Notes under the pieces: generated by a model
Seen by the model: only the letters and a program-made list of their open reading frames with translations
What the model was told of the DNA's origin: nothing
The model's database searches: none
Assembly: GCA_020724105.1 (NCBI GenBank)
Contig: DYHP01000008.1
Coordinates: forward strand, 1 to 24,493
DNA length: 24,493 nucleotides
From: Candidatus Methylomirabilis sp.
Lineage (GTDB): Bacteria; Patescibacteriota; Patescibacteriia; DYHP01
Reading direction: 5' to 3'
Made by a program: the position numbers and the translations under genes
In this document: positions 1-7,601 of the stretch, one piece after another
How positions within the stretch are numbered: the stretch's first letter is position 1
Layout: the number at the start of each line of letters is the position of its first letter

Positions 1-293
1 TTTGGCGACGAAAATCCTTTAAAAATTACTTTGGTTGGAAGGGGGGCGGGGACCACTATTGGCGCGCCGACTCCTCCGCCAGGCGGCGCTGGAGGCAGTG
101 TCGGCGGCGGGGTAACGCGCTTGGGGATTTTAACGGTTATGGTGATGCTTGAGGTGGCATTGCCCGCCTTGGCCGGCGCGAAGATGTCTCGTTCTTGATT
201 TAAAAACGAACGCGGGACTTGGCTTAAAATAAGTCCTCCAATAATGACGATTAGAAGCAGAAAAGGTAGATAGTGTTTTAGATAGGATTTCAT
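1..293 (-). CDS. Partial Pro-rich membrane-anchored surface protein (N-terminus only)
   Basis: An open frame starts at an ATG at 293 and runs off the left edge of the window, leaving 97 codons and no stop. Residues about 5-24 form a hydrophobic segment (YLPFLLLIVIIGGLIL) after a short Lys-containing start, so it is a signal anchor or signal peptide. A Thr/Pro/Gly-rich linker follows (around residues 60-85), and the visible part ends in VIFKGFSSPK. That ending resembles the first strand of the transthyretin/Ig-like repeats common in secreted CPR proteins, but too little is visible to name a family. It lies 162 bases downstream of the DUF916-like gene on the same strand and is probably the next gene of the surface operon. 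No Shine-Dalgarno is visible. Confidence 0.7.
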   Translation of the reverse strand, partial: MKSYLKHYLPFLLLIVIIGGLILSQVPRSFLNQERDIFAPAKAGNATSSITITVKIPKRVTPPPTLPPAPPGGGVGAPIVVPAPLPTKVIFKGFSSP

Positions 294-375
294 TCATTTA
301 AATAAATGTGACAATAATTATCTTCGGCGTGATTCAATGACAATCTCGGCGTTGTTCAGTGTAAAAGCGTTTTAT

Positions 376-456
376 CGCTGAACTACGCTGAATTTACCCG
401 CCACAAGTTTTGCGAAGCAAAATTTGGGCGGGCAAGCGCTGAACTCCGCTGAATTT
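376..456. repeat. Direct 20-mer repeats flanking a GC-rich hairpin
   Basis: The 20-mer CGCTGAACTACGCTGAATTT at 376-395 recurs at 437-456 with one difference (A to C). Between the copies is a hairpin with arms CCCGCC (397-402) and GGCGGG (427-432) and an inner near-complementary TTTTGC/GCAAAA stem. The second copy reaches the stop codon of the upstream gene. It fills much of the gap between two surface genes and is not followed by a T-run, so it is not a canonical terminator. Confidence 0.7.
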
Positions 457-1451
457 TATTGACCTCTAATCAATATCCTAACTGCCATCCACATTCTTCT
501 TCTGATTTTCCACAAGAAGAAGAGAATCACGAGAAGTCCCAAGACGGCTACGCTGATGATTTTCCATGGAATAACCCAGAATGTCGTAAGCGCCACAAAC
601 GGCGTGTTGCTTATTCCGTAATTGCCGACAAGTGTGGCTGTGTATTTGCCGAAAAGCCATTTTTTGTCCCATTTTACATCGTCAATCAACCTTGTTTTAC
701 CGGGAAAGATATTGTGCGCCGGAAAGGGGATGTCTATTAATTTTACGTCAAACATATCGGTAATGCTGACAAATCCCATTGGCTTGGTATGAACTGTGCC
801 CGCGTTTTCAAAGCGGATTTTAAAGGGAACGGGTCCGTATTCGTTGAAGCGGGGAGAGCTGAATTCTTTAACGAAGAGACTTTCTTTCACTTCGCCCGCC
901 ACGCTCAAAAGTACGAGCGCGCCGGTTTTTTGGGCGATTGCCAAGCCGGTTCCCGCGGTTGTCCCTCCCGTTGCCGCAGCCATAACAGTGGCGTAATGCC
1001 CGCCGGGTTCGGCGCCGAGCGGTACGACAATGCTGAAATCAACGATTTTTTCTTCCTGCGGCGCCAAGGTGAAATTTTTCGGATTTACGATAATCCATTT
1101 TGCCAGGGAATAAGATTCATCCTCCGCGTTTTTTATTGTTACCTCGCCGCCTTCGCCGATTGTGGTAAAATCAGCCGCTTCCATCGCGATTGCCAAAGGT
1201 TCTGTGCCGGCGTTGCGTATTTTTAATTTATTTCTTACAACCTCGCCGATATTTGCCGTTAATTCAAAAGTTGTCGGGGAGATAACGATTGTTTTTTGAT
1301 AAAGCGTGGTTTCTTGCGCTTGCGTCTCTGGCGCGTTTTCCCCAACTTGCGTTTTGGGCTGAGGCGAGGGATTTATCGTTTGAGCAAAGGACGAAACAGG
1401 AGCGAAGACCAAGGTTAAAGTGAATAATGATACTAAAATGTTTTTTAACAT
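456..1451 (-). CDS. DUF916-like (WxL-interacting-type) membrane-anchored surface protein
   Basis: The protein has 331 residues. Residues 1-24 are a signal peptide ending in SFAQ. A beta-rich domain follows with the pattern ISPTTFEL...IGEVVRNKLKIRNAG...WIIVNP...LAPQEEKIVDFSIVVP...PGGHYATVM, which resembles the DUF916 domain of WxL-interacting proteins and other Ig-like fimbrial-chaperone folds. A second beta domain (about 195-290) precedes one C-terminal helix (about 296-315, ISVAVLGLLVILFFLW) and a basic tail, KIRRRM. This order of signal peptide, two beta domains, helix and basic tail is the one known for Firmicutes WxL-interacting proteins, which bind peptidoglycan and WxL proteins. The binding role here is inferred. 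It follows the WxL-like gene at 1752-2897, repeating the arrangement of the pair at 3002-5235. No Shine-Dalgarno is visible. Confidence 0.75.
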   Translation of the reverse strand: MLKNILVSLFTLTLVFAPVSSFAQTINPSPQPKTQVGENAPETQAQETTLYQKTIVISPTTFELTANIGEVVRNKLKIRNAGTEPLAIAMEAADFTTIGEGGEVTIKNAEDESYSLAKWIIVNPKNFTLAPQEEKIVDFSIVVPLGAEPGGHYATVMAAATGGTTAGTGLAIAQKTGALVLLSVAGEVKESLFVKEFSSPRFNEYGPVPFKIRFENAGTVHTKPMGFVSITDMFDVKLIDIPFPAHNIFPGKTRLIDDVKWDKKWLFGKYTATLVGNYGISNTPFVALTTFWVIPWKIISVAVLGLLVILFFLWKIRRRMWMAVRILIRGQ

Positions 1452-1481
1452 AAAATTTGTTTTTATTAATAATTTTGTAGC

Positions 1482-1556
1482 GCGAGGCTTTTCGGAGCGA
1501 AGCGGAAACTCCGATTTGTTAGAAAGCCTCGCTCTAAAGCGAAACTAAAGTTTCGC
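1482..1556. other. Two adjacent hairpins in a 300-base gene-free gap
   Basis: GCGAGGCTTT (1482-1491) pairs perfectly with AAAGCCTCGC (1523-1532), with an inner CGGAG/CTCCG pairing. A second hairpin, GCGAAACT (1539-1546) with AGTTTCGC (1549-1556), follows at once. They lie in the leader of the 331-residue DUF916-like gene, which is transcribed leftward. No promoter hexamers stand out. Confidence 0.6.
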
Positions 1557-1590
1557 ACTACATCATAATATTGATTGATTTATTAATTTA

Positions 1591-1707
1591 TCGGGAGAGA
1601 GTGCTAAGAATTTTTTAGTTGTTCGGCTTCGTAAGCCCAGCTGGGCTTACGAAGCCGAACAACCTATTCCGAGCGCTCTTTCCCGCCCCGACTGCGATCG
1701 GGGCGGG
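1591..1707. repeat. 46-bp perfect palindrome inside a larger inverted repeat, plus a GC hairpin
   Basis: Positions 1618-1663 form a perfect 23+23 palindrome with no spacer, centred at 1640/1641, with arms beginning GTTGTTCGGCTTCG. It is enclosed by an outer imperfect inverted repeat, CGGGAGAGAGTGCT (1591-1604) against AGCGCTCTTTCCCG (1673-1686), 12 of 14 matching. A separate GC hairpin, CCCGCCCCGA (1682-1691) with TCGGGGCGGG (1698-1707), overlaps the outer arm. All of this lies between the 381-residue gene and the DUF916-like gene. There is no T-run on the transcribed side. The arm core GTTCGGCTT recurs in the hairpin at 12590-12622. Confidence 0.85.
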
Positions 1708-1751
1708 GTGCATTCTTCTCCTCGCTTTGGTGCTAATTGTTAGATTGCTTT

Positions 1752-2897
1752 CTAATCAAACTGCGGGGTGGCGACGTAGACAATCGTGGCAGTGTAGGTG
1801 CCTTCCGTCTGTTCGGACGAAGTATTTAACCGATACTCAACGTAAGATGAATCAAGAGCTCTCGTGGCGCTTGACATTATGGTTCGGGCGGTTTCGGCCG
1901 CTCCGGCATTGGCAATGGTCTTGAAATACGGAGAGGCGTCGCCGCAGTCGTTGGTATCCCATGCGGCGTCAGCGGTTATCGCGCCGTTGCCTAAAAAGTC
2001 CTTCATACAATAACCGAAACCATCGTTAGCCGCGCCGTCGCCGCCAACCGCGCTGGCCCAAGCCGCGGCAGTGGTATCAGAACACGTTCCGTCGCAATCG
2101 CCCTTTGGAATCGTATCCGAGCCGCTCGTCAACAACTGCGTTTTTTGAATCGTGATAACATAGCCATCTTGCGCGTTAGTGCCGATTCTCAGTCGCTGGC
2201 AGGCGTTGTAGAATGTCTCGTAGTTAACTTCGCCGAAGTTAACTGCCGTGGGGGTTGAGTTGATGGAAGTTGAAATCGGGCAGGAAGCGCCCGAAATGCC
2301 GAATATGTCAAAAATAAGAACTGACGGAATGGTTACGGTGACGGTTACGCCGCTCACAATTGCTACTTTTGTTCTGTTTGTATCGCCGAATGTTCCGGCC
2401 ACATCAACATTGTACACACCCGCGGTTGGGTTCGTGATTTGCTGGTCGCCAGTTGTTTGCGAGGTAGCATTTGTTCCGATTTCAGTCGTTATCACAGAAC
2501 TGGTTGCCATTGCGCCGCCATCGCCCGGGCAAATCGTAAATGTCAAAACTTGTCCCGAAATTACCGCAGACGCTTTTTCCGTGCCAGCACAGTTAGCCGC
2601 CAAAGTCAAGTCCGCACCATCGTCCGCAAGGTCAATATCGGTATAATCTACCGTGCCCATGTTAAAACCGGCGCCAAAGGTAAGGGTGATTGTATCACCT
2701 TCGTCTACCGCTGACGCGTTCACAAACGAAATGGTGTGATTTGCCACGGTTGAGGGTCTTGAGTCGCTTAACGTATCTTTGAAGTTTGTGGCTATGCCTG
2801 CGTACACCGGCGAAAAACCGAAGTATGCCACAACAAGTGAAAAAATCAAGAGACGCGCGAGTTTGCGACCCCAAAGTTTTTTGAATTCGCTTTTCAT
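1752..2897 (-). CDS. Secreted surface protein with WxL-like C-terminal module
   Basis: The protein has 381 residues and a signal peptide (LARLLIFSLVVAYFGFSPVYA, about residues 14-34) preceded by a basic stretch. An N-terminal beta-rich domain rich in Thr, Asp, Gly and Ala follows (35-185). The C-terminal module (about 190-381) contains GYVITIQ, LTSGSDTI, FGYCMKDF and the ending GTYTATIVYVATPQF. The last two features parallel the 371-residue protein at 4120-5235 (FGYK..., GNYTTNIIYVISVNY), so the two share a homologous module. The layout resembles the Firmicutes WxL domain, which also ends in a GTYT-type strand, but here GYxI stands where WxL would be, so the assignment is an inference. Six Cys residues cluster in the C-terminal half and may form disulfides. 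There is no C-terminal anchor, so retention may depend on the DUF916-like partner. Its Shine-Dalgarno is the strongest in the window. Confidence 0.75.
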   Translation of the reverse strand: MKSEFKKLWGRKLARLLIFSLVVAYFGFSPVYAGIATNFKDTLSDSRPSTVANHTISFVNASAVDEGDTITLTFGAGFNMGTVDYTDIDLADDGADLTLAANCAGTEKASAVISGQVLTFTICPGDGGAMATSSVITTEIGTNATSQTTGDQQITNPTAGVYNVDVAGTFGDTNRTKVAIVSGVTVTVTIPSVLIFDIFGISGASCPISTSINSTPTAVNFGEVNYETFYNACQRLRIGTNAQDGYVITIQKTQLLTSGSDTIPKGDCDGTCSDTTAAAWASAVGGDGAANDGFGYCMKDFLGNGAITADAAWDTNDCGDASPYFKTIANAGAAETARTIMSSATRALDSSYVEYRLNTSSEQTEGTYTATIVYVATPQFD

Positions 2898-2904
2898 TTT
2901 TTTT

Positions 2905-2938
2905 CACCTCCTTCCGCGTCTCCCACTTCGCGGGAGAC
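2905..2938 (-). promoter_or_regulatory. Nine-base Shine-Dalgarno with upstream hairpin
   Basis: On the minus strand AAGGAGGTG (2913 to 2905) lies 7 bases before the ATG at 2897, an almost ideal match to the 16S anti-Shine-Dalgarno. Directly upstream is a 7-bp hairpin, GTCTCCC/GGGAGAC, at 2918-2938. The pair suggests strong translation and perhaps 5' mRNA protection of this surface protein, while most genes in the window lack any such site. Confidence 0.8.
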
Positions 2939-3001
2939 AGATTTAAGTTGTCAGTTATTAGATTTAAGTTTTTGTGTCTGACAACTGCCGACCTTTTGAT
3001 T

Positions 3002-4045
3002 TTAGTTGGCAATTAGAACTTTGCATGCTTTACAAATTCTTCGTCTTAATGTTATAAGCAGTAATGAAGAAATCGCGATGACTAATGTCAATACGGATTT
3101 TTTTAATGAGAATGCCCAAAAGATGAATTCATTGCGGCTGGTTTCGGTTTCGATAATCGCTTTTAAACGTTTCGGAAAGGCGAAAGAAAATATTCCTTGC
3201 GGCTCAATTTTCGTCAGAACGTCAATCTTTTTTTCTTCGTCGGGCAAAAGCGATGTTTCCGGGAGATTTGCCGAGGCGATTTTTTTATTGTTCAAATCGT
3301 AAATTGATATTTTGCCTTTGGAATATGCCAGATATTTGCCGTCATTTTTTAACGCGATGGTGAAATTGAGAGGCGATTTTTCCATCAGCGCCATGGGTAA
3401 GACCCCGTCATCTGACGGGGCAAGCGCATGCGCCGCGGGCACCTTAAAAATTTTATTGAACGCGAATTTTAATATTTGCGATTGTATTTTTCCTTTCAAT
3501 TCAATGTTTTTTACAGTGACGCTTTGTTTTGTGTCGCCATTTTTTTGGAGTTCCAAAACATCCGCAAGCAGCGGTACGGAAAAAACCGGCGTTATTTGCA
3601 GAGAATTGCGAAGATGATTGCTTACAAGCGGTTCAAAGAGCACTTGGGCGTAGTAACCGGCGGGCGGCGCGTATTTCGGAATTTTTATTGCGACTTGCAG
3701 ATTTTTTTCCGAAAAATCGGGCACGACTAGCATTTGATCGGCGACAGAGAGCGAAAACCATGATAAGTAATCGTCATTTTGGGCATTCAAAGTTTTGACA
3801 TAAACCCTGAATAAAATTGGTTCGGAACTCTGGTTTTTGATTGTGATTGTCTTTGTCGTTGACATTCCGGGGACGAATTTTAAATGAAGAAGGGCAGGGG
3901 AAATGGTGACGGTTTGTTGGGAAGATGCATTAACCGCAAAAGGACTTGATAAAAACCAAAAACCAAAAACCAAAAAACAGATGTAAATGAATCTTTTTAA
4001 TTTCCAATATCCAATATCCAATATCCAATTTTTAGCATTGAACAT
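3002..4045 (-). CDS. Second DUF916-like membrane-anchored surface protein
   Basis: A signal segment (FIYICFLVFGFWFLSSPFAVNA) leads into a beta domain with VTISPALLHLKFVPG, TKTITIKNQSSEPILFRVYV, FSEKNLQVAIKIP and PPAGYYAQVLFEP, the same pattern as the 331-residue paralogue at 456-1451. A second beta domain follows, then a C-terminal helix (SVLTLVIAISSLLLITL) and a basic RRRICK tail. It lies 21-75 bases after the WxL-like gene at 4120-5235, depending on the start. The start is uncertain. The frame stays open to an ATG at 4099, but its first codons lie in low-complexity intergenic DNA (TTGGATA-type repeats), so I chose the inner ATG at 4045, which still begins inside the repeat. No Shine-Dalgarno supports either. 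As for its paralogue, the role inferred is anchoring WxL-like proteins to the cell envelope. Confidence 0.7.
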   Translation of the reverse strand: MFNAKNWILDIGYWKLKRFIYICFLVFGFWFLSSPFAVNASSQQTVTISPALLHLKFVPGMSTTKTITIKNQSSEPILFRVYVKTLNAQNDDYLSWFSLSVADQMLVVPDFSEKNLQVAIKIPKYAPPAGYYAQVLFEPLVSNHLRNSLQITPVFSVPLLADVLELQKNGDTKQSVTVKNIELKGKIQSQILKFAFNKIFKVPAAHALAPSDDGVLPMALMEKSPLNFTIALKNDGKYLAYSKGKISIYDLNNKKIASANLPETSLLPDEEKKIDVLTKIEPQGIFSFAFPKRLKAIIETETSRNEFIFWAFSLKKSVLTLVIAISSLLLITLRRRICKACKVLIAN

Positions 4046-4084
4046 TTGGAATTTTATTGGAAATTGGAAATTAGAAATTAGAAA
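3953..4084. repeat. Low-complexity AACCAAA and TCCAATA repeats over a gene start
   Basis: An imperfect run of CAAAAAC units (3953-3977) is followed by tandem TCCAATA units (4003-4028) and degenerate GGAAATT/AGAAATT units (4054-4084). The run covers the leader, the start and part of the signal-peptide codons of the second DUF916-like gene. Runs of this style also occur at 5162-5198 (AACAGAAA) and 15700-15860. Confidence 0.7.
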
Positions 4085-4119
4085 TTTGGGATGCCACATA
4101 TTTATAGAACTGCAAGTTT

Positions 4120-5235
4120 TTAGTAATTGACACTTATAACATATATTATGTTTGTTGTATAATTGCCCGGCACTTCGTTGCCGTTTGCCGAAATGCGATA
4201 GGCGATATCCGTTTTTTCATTTTGTATCTCGCCTGTTTTGCCCGTGACAAAATCGGTGTGGTCGGAAACGATTTCGTTTTGGTCGTGGTTAAATCCCGCG
4301 AAGAAGTTGCCCGCGAATCTCGCCGGATTTCCTTCCCCCAAATTTGTATCACTCGTTTTATAACCAAAACCGCAATAATTCGGATTGCTCGGACAGACAC
4401 TTGTCCATTCGGCGGGTTCGGAATTGGTGCCTTGCCAGTCGGGAATTTGTTGCGTCGGGAAAAGATTGTGCGTAAGCGGTTTTACGCTTCTCGTGGCGAT
4501 TTTGTAACCGCGATAAGCGTTGGTTGAAACAGCGAGAGTGGTTGTCGCTTGGTTTGTAAAATTGTTTGCGGGCGTCAATTCATCCAAAGAGACATTGATG
4601 GAATCAATGGTGAAACTAAGATACGGCGTGATTTTGATGCCGTCGGATTTAACAACGAGCGAAATCATATTCAGATTGTTTATGGCTCTTAGTTCAAAAA
4701 AATACATTTCGCTGGCGGCAAGGTCGACGTTCTCGAGGGTGATTCGCGTTGAAGTGGCGTAAAATTCGGCGTTTTCCTGCCAAGAGAGCGTCACGGGATT
4801 CCACGCGAAGTTGTCCGAGGCGCGCCGCAATTTGATTTCATAAGCGCGCGATTTGTTTAATCCCGATTCCGGGTCGAAAATCCCGCGCCAATTCGCCGAA
4901 ATGCTGTCAAGGGAAAATTGTTCGTCCGCATCCTCCCCCAAACCGTCGTTTAAGACGGCGTATTTCGTGTAAGGCGGGGTTTCGTCAAAATACTCAAAAC
5001 CGCTTTTAATTATGTATTTGCTCGAGGAAGACATACCGACGGCAACCGGTCCGGCGACTATTCCTTGTTCGGCAAAGTTTTCTGAACTGGCTCGGCCTCC
5101 CCCTTCGCTAAAAACCGGACCCATTATTTTGAAAGTGGGGGATTGGTAAGAAAAGGCGTTTACAACAGAAAAACAGAAAAACAGAGAAACAGAGAAACTA
5201 AAAGCGCAAATTAAAGATTTAAAAATTGATTTCAT
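4120..5235 (-). CDS. Secreted surface protein with FN3-like and WxL-like modules
   Basis: The protein has 371 residues, with a signal peptide at 1-27 (ICAFSFSVSLFFCFSVVNA). Residues 28-85 carry the motif SPTFKIMGPVFSEGGGRASSENF, a pattern seen at the start of many secreted CPR proteins. About 105-205 looks like a fibronectin type III domain (SANWRGIFDPESGL, AYEIKLRR, YFFELRAINN). The C-terminal module (about 207-371) has GYKIATRS, FGYKTS and the ending GNYTTNIIYVISVNY, and matches the C-terminal module of the 381-residue protein at 1752-2897. It is 15 bases downstream of the acidic-linker gene and precedes a DUF916-like gene, forming the first of two such pairs. No membrane anchor follows the signal peptide. 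Domain calls are by eye. Confidence 0.7.
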   Translation of the reverse strand: MKSIFKSLICAFSFSVSLFFCFSVVNAFSYQSPTFKIMGPVFSEGGGRASSENFAEQGIVAGPVAVGMSSSSKYIIKSGFEYFDETPPYTKYAVLNDGLGEDADEQFSLDSISANWRGIFDPESGLNKSRAYEIKLRRASDNFAWNPVTLSWQENAEFYATSTRITLENVDLAASEMYFFELRAINNLNMISLVVKSDGIKITPYLSFTIDSINVSLDELTPANNFTNQATTTLAVSTNAYRGYKIATRSVKPLTHNLFPTQQIPDWQGTNSEPAEWTSVCPSNPNYCGFGYKTSDTNLGEGNPARFAGNFFAGFNHDQNEIVSDHTDFVTGKTGEIQNEKTDIAYRISANGNEVPGNYTTNIIYVISVNY

Positions 5236-5250
5236 ATTACTGATTTCATA

Positions 5251-6045
5251 TTATGGAACGGAGAAGTCTGTTAGTATTTGCGGATTATACCACGCGCCAC
5301 TTTCCCCCTGGTCGGCTTTTAATAAAATGTAATTTCCGTTTTCAAAAACAGGCGAATCCAAAACGATGATGATTGGAAACACGCAATCAAACGCTTTGTT
5401 GAATAAGTATTTTTCAGGATTTTTAGTCCAATCAACGCCATTTTTATAAATTAGGAAGGTGATAAATCTATCACGACATTCAATTTCGGATATTAAAATC
5501 TTTTCAGAGAGTAAAATGCGCCCATCAATTAAATTTTCAAGTGGCGGCGGAACGGGTTCGCTCGGGTTTGAGGCCGGCGGAGCGTCATGGGGGCGATTCG
5601 TTGTCGTGAGATCGGTTTCAATGTTTGCATTTTCAATCTTTGTAATTTCCGCCTCAATTTCAGGATTGTCTTCACCGTCATCTTTCACCGCAAGTTCATC
5701 TTCGCCCAGTTCTTGTTCTTCGCGGGGGAGAGTGTCATGCTTGACAACTTCTTCGTCCGGTTCTTGACGAGAAGTTACACCCTCCCCCTCCTGTTCATTT
5801 TCCGAACCCGCAAGCGCCTCTTCCTCGTATTTATCCGTTGATGTTGTAGTTTCTTCATCGGCGGATAAATATAAAGATTCATTTGAGACATTCAAAGAAT
5901 CGGCCGCATTGTTTATCTCGTCCGTCGCGCTAGTCGCCGTCTCGAGATCTTCGGCCATCACATAACGCCAGCAGATGAGGGTGAATGCCGCAAGCGCCAG
6001 CACGAATAATTTTTGTTTCCAGTTTTTAATGATTGATAGTGTCAT
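5251..6045 (-). CDS. Anchored protein with long acidic linker and small C-terminal domain
   Basis: I do not recognise this 264-residue protein. It has an N-terminal hydrophobic segment (LFVLALAAFTLICWRYVMA, residues 13-31), then a disordered linker of about 130 residues rich in Glu, Asp and Thr, then a Pro-rich stretch (APPASNPSEPVPPPLENL). A compact C-terminal domain of about 90 residues (RILLSEKILISEIECRDRF to the end) holds two Cys (IEC and FDC) that could form a disulfide, and several aromatic residues (GNYILLKADQGESGAWYNP). The architecture suits a small globular head held away from the membrane by a charged tether. It sits second in the surface operon, 69 bases after the tail-fibre-like gene, and has no Shine-Dalgarno. 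Confidence 0.65.
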   Translation of the reverse strand: MTLSIIKNWKQKLFVLALAAFTLICWRYVMAEDLETATSATDEINNAADSLNVSNESLYLSADEETTTSTDKYEEEALAGSENEQEGEGVTSRQEPDEEVVKHDTLPREEQELGEDELAVKDDGEDNPEIEAEITKIENANIETDLTTTNRPHDAPPASNPSEPVPPPLENLIDGRILLSEKILISEIECRDRFITFLIYKNGVDWTKNPEKYLFNKAFDCVFPIIIVLDSPVFENGNYILLKADQGESGAWYNPQILTDFSVP

Positions 6046-6066
6046 ACTGAATTTTTGAATTAATTT

Positions 6067-6096
6067 TTCGCCAGAGGCGAATCCGCCTTGGGCGGA
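6067..6096. other. Paired 15-base hairpins
   Basis: Two perfect hairpins abut: TTCGCCAGAGGCGAA (6067-6081) and TCCGCCTTGGGCGGA (6082-6096). Each has a 6-bp stem and a 3-base loop. They occupy the gap between the first two genes of the surface operon. There is no T-run, so I read them as a repeat element or mRNA structure and not a terminator. Confidence 0.7.
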
Positions 6097-6114
6097 AACT
6101 AATTCAACTCTAAA

Positions 6115-7518
6115 CTATTTTAATTTCAGACTTTTCCAACGCCCATTTTCACAAGCGCGGAATTTGTTTAAAAATGAATTGTAATATATCGCTCCGTTGA
6201 CGCAGAGCGGGTCGCCGTTCGTATTTTTAGTGTCAAGAATCAATAAAGTCGGGTTATTGATGCCGACGCCGCTTCCGATTTGGATTTGATTTTTGAAATT
6301 TAGCGCGGTTAGATACGGCGACCCGGTCCTCAAAATTTGAAACGATGAGTCCGAGCCCAAGAGATTGATAAGGAAATTTGAATCTATGCTTGTGTCTTGT
6401 AAAGTTATTCTTAAATCTTTATTGTCGCTTGTCTTAATTTCAGCGGGCGTTGGTGAGTAATCATAGGCAGATTGGAGGGTGGCGGTGGCCATTCCGCCTC
6501 CTCTAGTCAAAGATGCCCAATCGCTCCCGGTCCACAAAAACGAATCATTTTGCGACAAATCATAATAAACGCTTCCAATTCCGGAGGGTTCCGGCGGTGA
6601 TATAAAACCTCCAAGCAAGATTTGACCTTTGAATAAGGCGCGATTTGTTTCAAAAATCAGTTCGGAAGTGTTTAGGGTTAAAGACAAAGTTGATGTGCCG
6701 ATAACAAAATTTTCTTCGGGGATAATTTCTTTACCGCCATAAAATCCGCCGGTAAGCGTTCCGCCAGAAATAATCGCCTTATTGATTTTGCCGCCGATTG
6801 TTAAATCGCCTGATGGAGAAAGTTTGTTTGAGGCGTTGAAGAAATAGATTTCATCGATTGAATCCCCCTGAATGGTGAGCGGCGAACTTGTGGCGGATTT
6901 TATGCCCCCCGAATCCGAGTAAAAAACCAATCTGCCTTGCTCGTCAAGCACCGGAATTTGCGACCCTTGGGGCGTTTGAGACGCCTTGAAACCACCAAGG
7001 GTTGCGGTGTTAATAGCGTAGCCGGACGATACTATTCTTTGGCGCGGCGACAAGGTTTCGGCGTCGCTAAAATCCGGGAGCGCGGCGACTTCGATTTGTA
7101 GATAATAGTTAGATTCGGTAAAATTTAAAGTTAGAGGGTCAAAACCGAGCGAGGCGTCTCCGAGGCTGGCGTTGAAAACGCCCCACTCGACATTAAGCGG
7201 TACAATATTTGGAACTCCCGCGGGCCAAAGTTTCGTTCCCGTAGCGTTTGCGTTCCAAATTGAAAAACGGAAATAAAAGCTTGTCCCTTCGTCGCCCAGA
7301 AGATTTCCTTCGTTGTCGTACAATCTTCCTTGGTAAGAGATAATGCGCGGAATCTGGGTTTCGGAAAGTGCGGATTGAAATGGAAAGAGAAGAATTGTAA
7401 GAGTAAGGATTGAAAATAGCGGAACTCGAAAATTTCGAGAATTAATAAAAAAAACCCACTTTCGTAGTAGGTTGACTACTTTGGATTTAAGGGGGCTGCT
7501 TGTTACCCTCTTAAACAT
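6115..7518 (-). CDS. Secreted tail-fibre-like surface protein
   Basis: The protein has 467 residues from the chosen start. A hydrophobic signal segment (VPLFSILTLTILLFPFQSALS, about 31-53) precedes an N-terminal domain with IPRIISYQGRLYDNEGN, FYFRFSIWN, VEWGVFNASLGD, NYYLQIEVA and LSPRQRIVSSGYAINT. That pattern is common in large bacterial surface and tail-fibre-like proteins. The middle is repetitive beta structure (SATSSPLTIQGDSI, NKLSPSGDLTIGG). The end, GAIYYNSFLNKFRACENGRWKSL, is a C-terminal module often seen with such fibres. The frame opens 11 codons earlier at 7551, but AGGAGG at 7528-7523 sits 4 bases before the ATG at 7518, so that start is preferred. It is the first gene of the leftward surface operon. 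I infer an extracellular fibre role, perhaps in contact with host cells. Confidence 0.75.
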   Translation of the reverse strand: MFKRVTSSPLKSKVVNLLRKWVFFINSRNFRVPLFSILTLTILLFPFQSALSETQIPRIISYQGRLYDNEGNLLGDEGTSFYFRFSIWNANATGTKLWPAGVPNIVPLNVEWGVFNASLGDASLGFDPLTLNFTESNYYLQIEVAALPDFSDAETLSPRQRIVSSGYAINTATLGGFKASQTPQGSQIPVLDEQGRLVFYSDSGGIKSATSSPLTIQGDSIDEIYFFNASNKLSPSGDLTIGGKINKAIISGGTLTGGFYGGKEIIPEENFVIGTSTLSLTLNTSELIFETNRALFKGQILLGGFISPPEPSGIGSVYYDLSQNDSFLWTGSDWASLTRGGGMATATLQSAYDYSPTPAEIKTSDNKDLRITLQDTSIDSNFLINLLGSDSSFQILRTGSPYLTALNFKNQIQIGSGVGINNPTLLILDTKNTNGDPLCVNGAIYYNSFLNKFRACENGRWKSLKLK

Positions 7519-7601
7519 ATCTCCTCCTCGCTTTAGTTTATCGAGGACCATGCAGCCAATCGCATGAATACTCGCTAAACTTTAGCGCTCCTCCCAATTA
7601 C

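Noticed and set aside
789..1226. 145-codon plus-strand frame opposite the DUF916-like gene
   Set aside because: It is antisense to a gene with a clear signal peptide, domains and anchor; the long frame follows from codon bias on the other strand.
1619..1924. 101-codon plus-strand frame
   Set aside because: It begins in the 46-bp palindrome and overlaps the well-supported minus-strand surface gene; its composition is that of antisense DNA.
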